The notes under the pieces: generated by a model
What the model was told of the DNA's origin: nothing
Databases searched by the model: none
The model's input: only the letters and a program-made list of their open reading frames with translations
In this document: piece by piece, positions 27,037 to 34,344 of the stretch
Layout: each line of letters starts with the position of its first letter
Numbering within the stretch: position 1 is the stretch's first letter
Position numbers and translations under genes: made by a program
Assembly: GCA_030149295.1 (NCBI GenBank)
Contig: JASBRV010000099.1
Span: forward strand, 1 to 42,144
Source: Bacteriovoracales bacterium
GTDB taxonomy: Bacteria > Bdellovibrionota > Bacteriovoracia > Bacteriovoracales > Bacteriovoracaceae
Length of the DNA: 42,144 nucleotides
Direction of reading: 5' to 3'

Positions 27037-27064
27037 GGCCCAACGAATGTTGGGCCTTTTTTTA
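27037..27064 (+). terminator. Terminator after hppA
   Basis: A perfect 8-bp stem GGCCCAAC/GTTGGGCC (27037-27044 and 27049-27056) with a GAAT loop is followed by eight T residues. Confidence 0.93.
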
Positions 27065-27075
27065 CCCGAGATATT

Positions 27076-27099
27076 GGTGGGTGGGAAGCACGAACTTTG
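27076..27099 (+). repeat. 24-bp direct repeat, copy 1
   Basis: The sequence begins GGTGGGTGGGAAGC and ends GAACTTTG. It recurs 106 bp downstream with one mismatch. Its last bases form part of a possible -35 (TTGTTC, 27097-27102) paired at 17 bp with TATAAC (27120-27125), so a first promoter may lie here. Confidence 0.8.
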
Positions 27100-27181
27100 T
27101 TCGCGTACCCCACCGCCTTTATAACTTTTGCATCTCGGGCACTGCGCGCCTGTGGCGCTTGTACTTTCTCAAGCTTAGTGA

Positions 27182-27205
27182 GGTGGGTGGGAAGCGCGAA
27201 CTTTG
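27182..27205 (+). repeat. 24-bp direct repeat, copy 2
   Basis: It differs from copy 1 only by CGC for CAC. Its end overlaps the predicted -35 of the astacin gene. AAGCGC and GCGCTT around its 3' half form a perfect inverted repeat. Confidence 0.8.
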
Positions 27206-27232
27206 GCGCTTAGGTGAGGATAGGTCTATAAT
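27203..27232 (+). promoter_or_regulatory. Promoter of the astacin gene, predicted leaderless
   Basis: TTGGCG (27203-27208), an 18-bp spacer and perfect TATAAT (27227-27232) put the transcription start at 27239, the A of the start codon. No Shine-Dalgarno is correctly spaced before that ATG. Confidence 0.6.
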
Positions 27233-27238
27233 TGCGAT

Positions 27239-28222
27239 ATGGGACGAATCTTCACCATCATTCTTATCGCGCTTGCAATTTATGGGGGAGTCAATCATCT
27301 CCTCAATAAAAGAACCCAAGAAGAAAAATTCGCTAGGTCCAAAGATCCTCAGGATCAAACAGAAGAAATAAATACTTCCACTACGCCAACAGACAAACGC
27401 CCAATTAATAAAAGAGATAAACTTGTAAAAAAGCCGAGCCTCAAATTAACTTCTCAAACAAGTCCCCAGGGCTCTCAACAAAGAGGTAAGCACGATGCCT
27501 TCACCGATGAATCAGGGAACCTCTATCCTACCAAGCTCTTGGTCGATGAAGAGCATGTCATTGCCTATGGAGATCTTATTGTTGGTGAAGCGCGCTTTGT
27601 TGAAAACTATCAATCAGGAGATAAAGAACTTAAAGTCGAAACTCCAAAACTCTGGCCGAAGGGAGTCCTTCCCTATCGAACAAAGGACCTCACTGAAGAG
27701 CAAGAACGCGCCATTGAAAAAATTGCGAGTGATTTAAAAGCTCAAACTCAAATTCAGCTCATCACCTATATACCTTCAAAGCATAAAAGTTGGATTACTT
27801 TTAAGGCCGGAGGAAATCATTGTTATTCCCAAGTCGGATTTCGCGAAGGTGAAAGTATCATTTCCTTGAACCCAAGGTGTGGATACAAAGAAATCTATCA
27901 TGAGATTTTTCATATCCTAGGCTTCTTTCACGAGCAAAATCGTTTTGATCGCGATGAACATGTGCAAATCATTTGGGAAAATATTAATGAAGAACATTGG
28001 ACTCAATTTGAAAGATTTGCAAAAGAGAGTTTTCCCAAAGCCCTCCAACGAACCCCCTTCACCTTTGATACCTTTATGCTCTATCCCTCAACAACATTCA
28101 GCAATAGCAGCGACTATTCCATTGTCACCATTGATGGAGCCCCCTACCCAAGCCATGAAGTCCCCAGCTTTGTGGATTATTCCCGTCTAAAATCCCTGTA
28201 TCGCCTCGAAATTACGCCATAG
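27239..28222 (+). CDS. Astacin-family (M12A) zinc metalloprotease
   Basis: This is an endopeptidase. The 327-aa protein has an N-terminal membrane segment or uncleaved signal (residues 4-18). A charged disordered region runs to about 85, and the catalytic domain begins near LWPKGVLPYR (about 138). The zinc motif HEIFHILGFFHEQNRFDRD gives ligands His221, His225 and His231 with catalytic Glu222. The Met-turn is FMLYPS, with Met280 and the fifth-ligand Tyr282. Two Cys (195, 214) could form a disulfide. Bacterial astacins are uncommon; an outward-facing anchored protease would suit prey or surface protein digestion (inference). Confidence 0.93.
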   Translation: MGRIFTIILIALAIYGGVNHLLNKRTQEEKFARSKDPQDQTEEINTSTTPTDKRPINKRDKLVKKPSLKLTSQTSPQGSQQRGKHDAFTDESGNLYPTKLLVDEEHVIAYGDLIVGEARFVENYQSGDKELKVETPKLWPKGVLPYRTKDLTEEQERAIEKIASDLKAQTQIQLITYIPSKHKSWITFKAGGNHCYSQVGFREGESIISLNPRCGYKEIYHEIFHILGFFHEQNRFDRDEHVQIIWENINEEHWTQFERFAKESFPKALQRTPFTFDTFMLYPSTTFSNSSDYSIVTIDGAPYPSHEVPSFVDYSRLKSLYRLEITP

Positions 28223-28279
28223 CCATATCGTGGTTTCAGCAACTTACCCCCGATACTCAACTAAATCCCTTGGTTAACC

Positions 28280-28285
28280 GATAAT
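28280..28285 (+). promoter_or_regulatory. Possible -10 element giving a leaderless mRNA
   Basis: GATAAT ends 6 nt before the GTG at 28292, which has no Shine-Dalgarno. No good -35 is visible, so this is weaker than the neighbouring cases. Confidence 0.3.
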
Positions 28286-28291
28286 ATTAAT

Positions 28292-30703
28292 GTGATACGT
28301 GTCTTTTTATTAAGCCTATTTCTCATCCCCCATAGTTTTGCTGAAGAGCTGGACATGAACCAACATGCCCAGGAAATTTACCAAAAAACAGGTCTCACAA
28401 GCGGCCAAGTTCCTTTTGATCATTTTAAGAGTGCTTACTTTCGCTATCTTCAAGGGAGAATTCAAGATCGTGGTGGCAAGGCCGAATTTAACAAACCTTT
28501 GATTACGTTTATTAATTTTAACATTCATAACGGGACAAAAAGACTCTTTGTCACCGATGTCAGTAGCAGTGGTGCTTCATTAGTTTTTGAATCTTACGTC
28601 GGACACGGAGTGAATAGTGATGACGGAGGTAACTCGGTTCGCTTTGGTAATGTACCAGAAAGTAAGAAGTCCTCACTTGGTTTTTTCAGAACTTCTGAAA
28701 ACTACCAAGGAAAATATGGTTACTCCTTAAGAGTTGATGGGCGCTCTCCGGGAGTAAATGATAACGCTAGATCCAGGGCCATTGTTTGGCATGCTTCCTA
28801 TTATTCAACTTTGAAGGTTATTGCTCGCCAAGGCAGAATGGGCAATAGTTGGGGTTGTTTCACAGTGCCCTATTCTTATCGTGATTCCCTTTTTGATGCC
28901 ATTAGAGGAGGAACTCTGCTTTATGCTTTTCATGACTCTCTTCCTCCTAAAGAAAGTAGCGGCCAAGGATTATCTGATGTGGCCCAAATGGATACTGATC
29001 CTTCGGGTGTAAGTGTGAGCCAAGGAGAAGAGCTTCCTAGCTTAAACGATGATCCTGACTATAGTACAGCAGAGCCATCTATGGAGTCCCTGGGTCAAGC
29101 GGGCATGAATGAATGTCCGATGCCAGGTCAAGGTGTCGATGGCCCAGGAACATTAGCTCCTATCCCAGAAGACGTTCCAGAGAACTTTGATGAAGAAAAC
29201 CCTCAAGTTACTATGAATCCAAATGCTCCTCTTCATGGAAGTGACGATTTTGTTCGCTGCCAAGGCTATGCTAGCAAGCCCTATGATAAATTAGTTGATT
29301 CAACTCAGGCTGGAGCCAATACTGGAGCTCATTTTAAATCCTCTTTTCGGGATACAGAAAACAAGTCTGGGTCATGTGACAACATCTACCCTGAAGCACA
29401 GAAAAATTACTATAGTGACCACTATGGACGTGTTCGAGAATGTGTCGCCCTGTCAGGATCAATAAACCCGAGAGTCTTTACTGACCTAGACGATCCTAAT
29501 GAGCATATAACAACAGCGTCTGATGATGGAAAAATCTCATGCGACTATAAAGGAGTCACAACGGCAGATGATTATTTTTCTTGTGTGGATAACCTCCTTA
29601 CTCCTCATAATAATTACTTAAGGGAAAATAAAGAAACTCACGCCATCGAAGCAGAAAACACAAAAGATGTTGGAACTGAAATTAACGAAAATTTAAAAAG
29701 TGCTGGCTATGACCTCCAAGCAACATCGGCCATAAGTGTTGCCGGACTCAATAAAAGCGTAAGTCAATCAGCTAAAAATATAGAGAACCTTCAAAAAGCC
29801 CATATTGAAAGTCTGGCCGCAGGTCTTGCTGCTATGCCCACACATGCTTCACTGCTAGGTAAATGTCGAAGTCATTACTCAAGACAACCAGATTCCAATA
29901 TTGCCGACTTTCAAGTATTGTCAAAAACAGTGATTGACATTAAAACCCATGTTCCAAAGATTCAGGACCCCTGTATTGGAGTCCTAAATCGTATGGGTAA
30001 TAAGTTTTTAGTAAATAAGAAGGCTAAAAATCAGGCTATCGCTGTCATCAAAGAACTTGGTGGAAAAGTTGAAGACCTACAAGAAATTCAAGCTCAACTT
30101 GGTAAAAGAAATAAGGCCCTAGGTGGCATAGGCTCCAGTGGTAGAAGCAGTGGAAGTTTTACTAATAGAGAGCTTGCGACTTATAGAAAAATTGATGGTG
30201 ATGAAGCGAGTGATCGAATCGACAAAGAACTAGGAGATGTGAGCGCGAACTCAAATTCTTCTCAATTTAATCGTAGTCCTTCTTCCATTAATTCAATGAA
30301 TTTTAGAAAATCAAGTAATCAAATCTATAATGAGAAAAATTTCAACAACAATAATTATCTTTCTCAATTACAACAAAACTCTAATGCCTTTTTTCATAAA
30401 GCGAAGAAAGAAACTCCGGACAATATTCTCACTTTCATGAGGTCGCACGGACTGACTCTAGAAGATATAGAGTTTGCTTACAAGGCAGGTAAAATTTCTA
30501 AAAAAAGAAGAGACTTTCTGATGAAGAAATTAAGAGGTCGCGTTGGTGTTCCGACTGTCGCCAGAAAGGTCAGTTTCCCGACGCTAAGCAATAGTAAAGC
30601 AGCAAAAACTGAGTTTGATATCGAAAAAAACAAAGACAAAAGTCTTTTTGAGATCATTTCTCATCGATATTTCAAGAAAATCCCCGCCTTCACCACAGAT
30701 TGA
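28292..30703 (+). CDS. Large secreted protein with L,D-transpeptidase-like (YkuD_2) domain
   Basis: L,D-transpeptidases form 3-3 or protein crosslinks in peptidoglycan, or edit them. The 803-aa precursor has a signal peptide (…PHSFA). A catalytic-like domain covers about residues 40-215, with SYVGHGVNS (His105), IVWHASYY (His167) and GNSWGCFTVPY (Ser186, Cys189, the expected nucleophile). About 590 further residues have no recognised family: an acidic Pro/Asp-rich linker (215-310), a Cys-containing central part (310-560) and a Ser/Asn-rich, then basic, C-terminus. The start is GTG. A wall-modifying role in predation is inferred. Confidence 0.82.
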   Translation: MIRVFLLSLFLIPHSFAEELDMNQHAQEIYQKTGLTSGQVPFDHFKSAYFRYLQGRIQDRGGKAEFNKPLITFINFNIHNGTKRLFVTDVSSSGASLVFESYVGHGVNSDDGGNSVRFGNVPESKKSSLGFFRTSENYQGKYGYSLRVDGRSPGVNDNARSRAIVWHASYYSTLKVIARQGRMGNSWGCFTVPYSYRDSLFDAIRGGTLLYAFHDSLPPKESSGQGLSDVAQMDTDPSGVSVSQGEELPSLNDDPDYSTAEPSMESLGQAGMNECPMPGQGVDGPGTLAPIPEDVPENFDEENPQVTMNPNAPLHGSDDFVRCQGYASKPYDKLVDSTQAGANTGAHFKSSFRDTENKSGSCDNIYPEAQKNYYSDHYGRVRECVALSGSINPRVFTDLDDPNEHITTASDDGKISCDYKGVTTADDYFSCVDNLLTPHNNYLRENKETHAIEAENTKDVGTEINENLKSAGYDLQATSAISVAGLNKSVSQSAKNIENLQKAHIESLAAGLAAMPTHASLLGKCRSHYSRQPDSNIADFQVLSKTVIDIKTHVPKIQDPCIGVLNRMGNKFLVNKKAKNQAIAVIKELGGKVEDLQEIQAQLGKRNKALGGIGSSGRSSGSFTNRELATYRKIDGDEASDRIDKELGDVSANSNSSQFNRSPSSINSMNFRKSSNQIYNEKNFNNNNYLSQLQQNSNAFFHKAKKETPDNILTFMRSHGLTLEDIEFAYKAGKISKKRRDFLMKKLRGRVGVPTVARKVSFPTLSNSKAAKTEFDIEKNKDKSLFEIISHRYFKKIPAFTTD

Positions 30704-30721
30704 TTATATTATCTTTTCATT

Positions 30722-30755
30722 GGCCATTGGCACTTGAGAGTCAATGGCCTATAGT
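30722..30755 (+). promoter_or_regulatory. Promoter with embedded operator-like dyad, predicted leaderless
   Basis: TTGGCA (30727-30732), a 17-bp spacer and TATAGT (30750-30755) put the transcription start at about 30761-30762, the start codon of the exonuclease gene. The perfect dyad GGCCATTG/CAATGGCC (30722-30729 and 30742-30749) overlaps the -35 and abuts the -10, as a repressor site would. No T-run follows, so it is unlikely to be a terminator. Confidence 0.6.
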
Positions 30756-30760
30756 GTCTC

Positions 30761-32401
30761 ATGCTCGAAAATCAAGCAGCCGAGAGTAGACGCTTTGCCG
30801 TTATCGATCTAGAAGCGTCCTCTACCAAGCCAAAAAATCGCATTATTGAAGCCGCTATCCTCATCTTAGAAGATGATGGTCATTCGATGGTTCTCAAAGA
30901 CAGCTACAGCACTTTAGTGAACCCAGAGGTAGAAGTACCTGCTAATATTTTAGAACTCACAGGAATCACCAAAGAGGAGTTAGAGACGGCACCCAAGTTT
31001 TTTGAAGTTGCCGAAGATATAGAACTTTTCACTCGAGATTGTGTGGTGGTCGCCCATAATGTCGAATTTGACTTTGGTCTTCTCCGTGAAGAATTTGAAA
31101 CTCTTGGAACAGAGTTTTTACGTAAAACAAAATGCACCCAAGAACTCGCTAAGCAACACTATCCTTCCCTAGGTAAGTATGACCTGAAGAATCTTTGTGA
31201 GTTACTCGAAATTGATCTAACTTTTAACCATAGGGCCATGGATGATGCAGTTGCATGCGCTGAAATCTTCCAAAAAACCTACCTTGAAACCCTCGGCTCA
31301 TCACGAGAGGAAGGACCGTCTTTTACCAAGATTCATAAAGAGTTTCCCTCTCTTGATTTGAAATTTCTGGGAGAACTCGATCCAACTCCAGGAGTTGTCC
31401 ATTTTAATAATGATGGTGTCACGGTTTATGTAGAAAGATTTGAAAATTTAAAAGTAGAAGTCCCTCGCCTTCTTTTACGCTTCAAAGAAAAGCATGGGGA
31501 AGAAGTTGAAATTGAAGAACTTCAAGTTCTCCCCTATAAAGACTCACTAATAGCGATGAGGAAAAAAGAAGAACGCATCGCCAAACTCAACCCCGTTCTT
31601 AATGTGGAAGAGAGAAAAAACTCCTGGGGAGTCTTCCTCAAAGAAAATCCCTTTTCCCTGCGCGCCTTTCCTCTTTTTAAAGGTAAAGGTGATCTTCTTT
31701 TTATGGCGAATAATAAAGAGGATGCCGTCCATTGGATTCGCCTGCAATTAAATGACGTCGAAAAACAGGAATTTGCTTATATCGACCAACAAGATCAAAA
31801 ACTTATTAATCGTCTCAAAAAAGAAAGAGAAAGAACGATTCGTGCTAAAGTTAAACCATTTGCGTCTTACCCCCATGACTACTTTGTGGTGATGGGCCCA
31901 GGTCGTGATGATGACGAACTCTCCTGCCATTTCTTTAGTGGAGGCAAACTTAGCGGACACGCCTACCTCTCTGGTCAAGCTATGTTTGGTATCGACATTG
32001 CTCCTAAAGACATAAAGCCAGCGCGTGAGAATGAGATCCTCAAGCATTATTTTCTAAGAGAATTTCAAGATTGGAAAACGAGAAGCCGTCGGGACCACTC
32101 AATTAAGGTTCTTAAATCCAATAAAAAAGCAAGTGCCTATCGTGACCCCAATGAGGAAGTCAACGGAAACACAATGGCCGCTGAACATGCGCCGCAAACC
32201 TTCAAAAAGAAACAAAGTAAGAAAAAGAAGAAAAAGAAAACAAACTTTAATCGCAACAATAAAAATAACAACAACAGCAATAACAAAAATAGCAATCGCA
32301 ATTTTAAAGGCAAGAAAAAGCATCATCGTAAGCCTCGCCCAAACAATGCCCAAGGTAACAACAAAGGTAATGGCAACTCTGCAGCTCCCAAGGGAGAATA
32401 G
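30761..32401 (+). CDS. DnaQ-like 3'-5' exonuclease fused to a degenerate GIY-YIG domain
   Basis: Residues 11-178 form a DEDDh exonuclease domain: Asp16/Glu18 (DLEAS), Asp104 (HNVEFDFG) and His157/Asp161 (HRAMDDA). Residues 205-285 resemble the GIY-YIG domain that follows DnaQ in Cho-like fusions. VTVYVERFENLKVEV replaces the usual YVGKSKNLKKRV and the end reads RIAKLNPVLN. The catalytic Arg and Glu are replaced (Glu at about 233, Lys at about 269). A middle region to 450 is unassigned, and the tail (about 465-546) is nearly all Lys, Asn and Gly. Probably DNA or RNA processing. First gene of a three-gene operon. Confidence 0.8.
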   Translation: MLENQAAESRRFAVIDLEASSTKPKNRIIEAAILILEDDGHSMVLKDSYSTLVNPEVEVPANILELTGITKEELETAPKFFEVAEDIELFTRDCVVVAHNVEFDFGLLREEFETLGTEFLRKTKCTQELAKQHYPSLGKYDLKNLCELLEIDLTFNHRAMDDAVACAEIFQKTYLETLGSSREEGPSFTKIHKEFPSLDLKFLGELDPTPGVVHFNNDGVTVYVERFENLKVEVPRLLLRFKEKHGEEVEIEELQVLPYKDSLIAMRKKEERIAKLNPVLNVEERKNSWGVFLKENPFSLRAFPLFKGKGDLLFMANNKEDAVHWIRLQLNDVEKQEFAYIDQQDQKLINRLKKERERTIRAKVKPFASYPHDYFVVMGPGRDDDELSCHFFSGGKLSGHAYLSGQAMFGIDIAPKDIKPARENEILKHYFLREFQDWKTRSRRDHSIKVLKSNKKASAYRDPNEEVNGNTMAAEHAPQTFKKKQSKKKKKKKTNFNRNNKNNNNSNNKNSNRNFKGKKKHHRKPRPNNAQGNNKGNGNSAAPKGE

Positions 32402-32404
32402 GTC

Positions 32405-32896
32405 ATGATGCAAGAGCTGATGACCTATAGGAACTACTTTTTCATCGCCTTTGCAATTCTCATCCCTATTCTCGGCTATGCGATTTTCCTTCAGTGTAAA
32501 ACTCTTAAAAATATCAAAGAAGAAAAAGAAAGAAAGAGAAAAGAAGTCTTAGAGGGCCAAGAAAAAAGACAAAAGCACATCAAAGAAAGTATCTGCGTTA
32601 TTTCCATGGCAACAGTTCAAGAACAATGTGAAATTTCAGAAGCTTGTTTGAGAATTGCTAATCTTCTGCCGCTTCTTGATGATATTGACCATACCGAAAC
32701 ACGCTGGAAACCCCTTTTCGATATGTATGACGAGATCAGAGGACTAAAAACCCTTGAAGAGAGAAAAGCTATGCGAGCAGCTCATCGCCATCAAGAGGAC
32801 AAGCAGCGCTACGCCTCGGAAGAAAAATTTCATACGGAGATCCTCCACATATGCCAAAGTCTTTATGACATGACTAGGGAGAAGCCAAATGAGTAA
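32405..32896 (+). CDS. DUF2489-like single-span membrane protein
   Basis: The 163-aa protein has one N-terminal membrane segment (YFFIAFAILIPILGYAIFL). A basic coiled-coil stretch and a helical cytoplasmic domain follow, with the DUF2489-like pattern ESICVISMATVQEQCEISEACLRI. The function of that family is unknown. It starts 3 nt after the exonuclease stop, with GGAG 8 nt before the ATG, and overlaps the dCMP deaminase start by 8 nt. Confidence 0.7.
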   Translation: MMQELMTYRNYFFIAFAILIPILGYAIFLQCKTLKNIKEEKERKRKEVLEGQEKRQKHIKESICVISMATVQEQCEISEACLRIANLLPLLDDIDHTETRWKPLFDMYDEIRGLKTLEERKAMRAAHRHQEDKQRYASEEKFHTEILHICQSLYDMTREKPNE

Positions 32897-33398
32897 AGCA
32901 CCTTTAACTTGGGATGAGTACTTCATGCTTCAGGCCATGATGGCGAGTACCCGCTCTAAAGACCCCTCCACAAAAGTAGGCTCTGTCATCGTCGATCAAA
33001 AAAATCATCAAATCTCTATGGGCTACAATGGATTTGTTGCCGGTATCGATGAGAGTCAACTTCCTTGGTCAAAGGATCTCAACGAAGGACTCGTCAACAC
33101 CAAATATGCCTATGTTGTTCATGCAGAGGCCAACGCTATTTTGCACGCCCCAGCTAGCCTTGAAGGGGCTCGCTGTTATGTGACGCTCTTTCCCTGCAAT
33201 GAGTGTGCTAAGCTCATGGCAAGTAAAGGCATTAAAGAAGTCATCTATCTCTCTGATAAACACCTCAATCGTGATCATAATGTCGCTGCTAAGAAAATCT
33301 TTGATCTTACTGGCATTGAATACCGTCAATTTGAAATTTCCGAGGGTTTACTCAATAAGATTGATGATCATCTCAAAAAACTCATTTCAGACCTTTAA
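32889..33398 (+). CDS. dCMP deaminase
   Basis: The enzyme deaminates dCMP to dUMP for thymidylate synthesis. The 169-aa protein has the zinc site His78-Ala-Glu80 (VHAEANAI) and Cys103/Cys106 (FPCNECA), with the substrate-side segment STKVGSVIVD. It lacks the zinc-binding inserts of some phage enzymes. It overlaps the upstream gene by 8 nt and is probably translated by coupling. ComEB-type function is the main alternative. Confidence 0.92.
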   Translation: MSKAPLTWDEYFMLQAMMASTRSKDPSTKVGSVIVDQKNHQISMGYNGFVAGIDESQLPWSKDLNEGLVNTKYAYVVHAEANAILHAPASLEGARCYVTLFPCNECAKLMASKGIKEVIYLSDKHLNRDHNVAAKKIFDLTGIEYRQFEISEGLLNKIDDHLKKLISDL

Positions 33399-33399
33399 G

Positions 33400-33415
33400 A
33401 TCCCCATATAGGGAT
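33400..33415 (+). terminator. Weak terminator-like hairpin after dCMP deaminase
   Basis: ATCCC/GGGAT (33400-33404 and 33411-33415) with a 6-nt loop is followed by a T-rich but broken tract. It begins 2 nt after the stop codon. Confidence 0.4.
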
Positions 33416-33527
33416 AAATCTGTTTTATCTTTATACAGTCAGTTCTTTTCTACAGGGTGAGATACTACCGCCCTACCTCTTTTGATAGGCTATCTCCAAG
33501 CCCTCCCACATTATAGATAATTACATA

Positions 33528-33575
33528 ATGAACCAAACCAAACCAAACCAAACCAAACCAAAGGGAATGAAATGA
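33528..33575 (+). other. Small upstream frame through the AACCA repeat
   Basis: An ATG at 33528 opens a 15-codon frame (MNQTKPNQTKPKGMK) that runs through the repeat. It ends at a TGA overlapping the start codon of the next gene (ATGA). GATAAT lies 6 nt upstream and no Shine-Dalgarno is present. Each gain or loss of a 5-bp unit shifts its frame relative to the downstream gene. Expression is unproven. Confidence 0.3.
33531..33560 (+). repeat. Pentanucleotide microsatellite (AACCA)6
   Basis: Six perfect tandem AACCA units lie between a -10-like TATAGATAAT (33512-33521) and the ribosome-binding site AAAGGG of the gene at 33572. Such tracts are prone to slipped-strand change and are classic sites of phase variation. 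Confidence 0.95.
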
Positions 33576-34114
33576 AAGCAACTTTGAAACTCAATATCCT
33601 TTTATGCTTTTTTAGCGCATCTATTTTTGCGAATACAAATTTTGTAGATAATCAAATCAAAGCGATAAAAAAACAAAGAGAACTTATCCTTTCCCAAGAT
33701 TTCTCTCGAGATAGCGAGACCTGTCACTTTTTCGTTTCGAGTTACGCAGTCTCAATCAGGAATTTAAAAAGAACGGTAGTCAATCTCCACACGATTTCGA
33801 TGAAACCAGGAGGTTCAGCCAAGGAAAAACTAGAAGCAATTGACTCAAATGTTGAAATGATAAGTGCACTAGATACGTGTGGGCAAACACAAGTTGAATA
33901 CGAAAAGTTCGAACTTATGAGGCTAGTCAACCAGTACGATGAAGTCTTAAGTTCCCAATCTTCTGAAAAGCGAGAAATTTTAAACTGTACTAATGGAATG
34001 AGGCATATTGAGAAAGAACGGGCGAAGGCAATCAAAAGAGCCTACTCGCTAGGTGAAGATGGTTACGAACTCAAAGAGCTTAACCTCATTCCCGAATTTT
34101 GTAAGATAAAATAA
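33572..34114 (+). CDS. Secreted protein of unknown function behind a slippable repeat
   Basis: The 180-aa precursor has a signal peptide ending SASIFA. The mature part is mainly helical and charged, with four Cys (in ETCHFF, DTCGQT, LNCTNG and near the end). No family was recognised. The ATG has AAAGGG about 7 nt upstream. It opens the accessory island, and its expression may vary through the adjacent AACCA tract. Confidence 0.75.
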   Translation: MKATLKLNILLCFFSASIFANTNFVDNQIKAIKKQRELILSQDFSRDSETCHFFVSSYAVSIRNLKRTVVNLHTISMKPGGSAKEKLEAIDSNVEMISALDTCGQTQVEYEKFELMRLVNQYDEVLSSQSSEKREILNCTNGMRHIEKERAKAIKRAYSLGEDGYELKELNLIPEFCKIK

Positions 34115-34122
34115 TAAAGCTT

Positions 34123-34245
34123 TTAATTATCAAAAGTAATAATCGCCGGATCATGATTGAAGCAATTGTCTCGACCATAGATCCGGTTTTTCCCATAATT
34201 TCTCGCTCTCCACAACAATATCGACAACTTACCCCCCCGAACCAT
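34123..34245 (-). pseudogene. Remnant similar to the 3' end of the ADP-ribosyltransferase-like gene
   Basis: A 40-codon minus-strand frame contains NYGKNRIYGRDNCFNHDPAI, which aligns without gaps to DYWKSRIYGCDKRFNDDPAI at the end of the 510-aa protein encoded at 37504-39036. The two DNA segments match at 51 of 59 positions. There is no Shine-Dalgarno, and a stop codon lies just upstream of the ATG. Most differences change the amino acid, so either this is a decayed gene end or the conserved thing is a DNA palindrome rather than a protein. Confidence 0.55.
34141..34199 (+). repeat. 59-bp imperfect palindromic element, copy A
   Basis: CCGGATC and GATCCGG arms (34146-34152 and 34180-34186) bracket a 27-nt middle, and a T-run follows. 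It lies 26 nt after the stop of the secreted-protein gene. Copy B is at 37516-37574 in the same orientation, with 8 mismatches. Confidence 0.85.
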
Positions 34246-34344
34246 TTATATGTTAAGAAACTTTACAGTTTAGAAAAGTTTATAAAATTCCGTATTCAAT
34301 CGTCTTCTTGTTTTAAGATTGCTCTATAGCGGAGTTGATAAGAT

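Noticed and set aside
28240..34234. Shared CAACTTACCCCC at about 28240 and 34226 upstream of genes
   Set aside because: A single repeated 12-mer is expected by chance in 42 kb and the flanks do not align.
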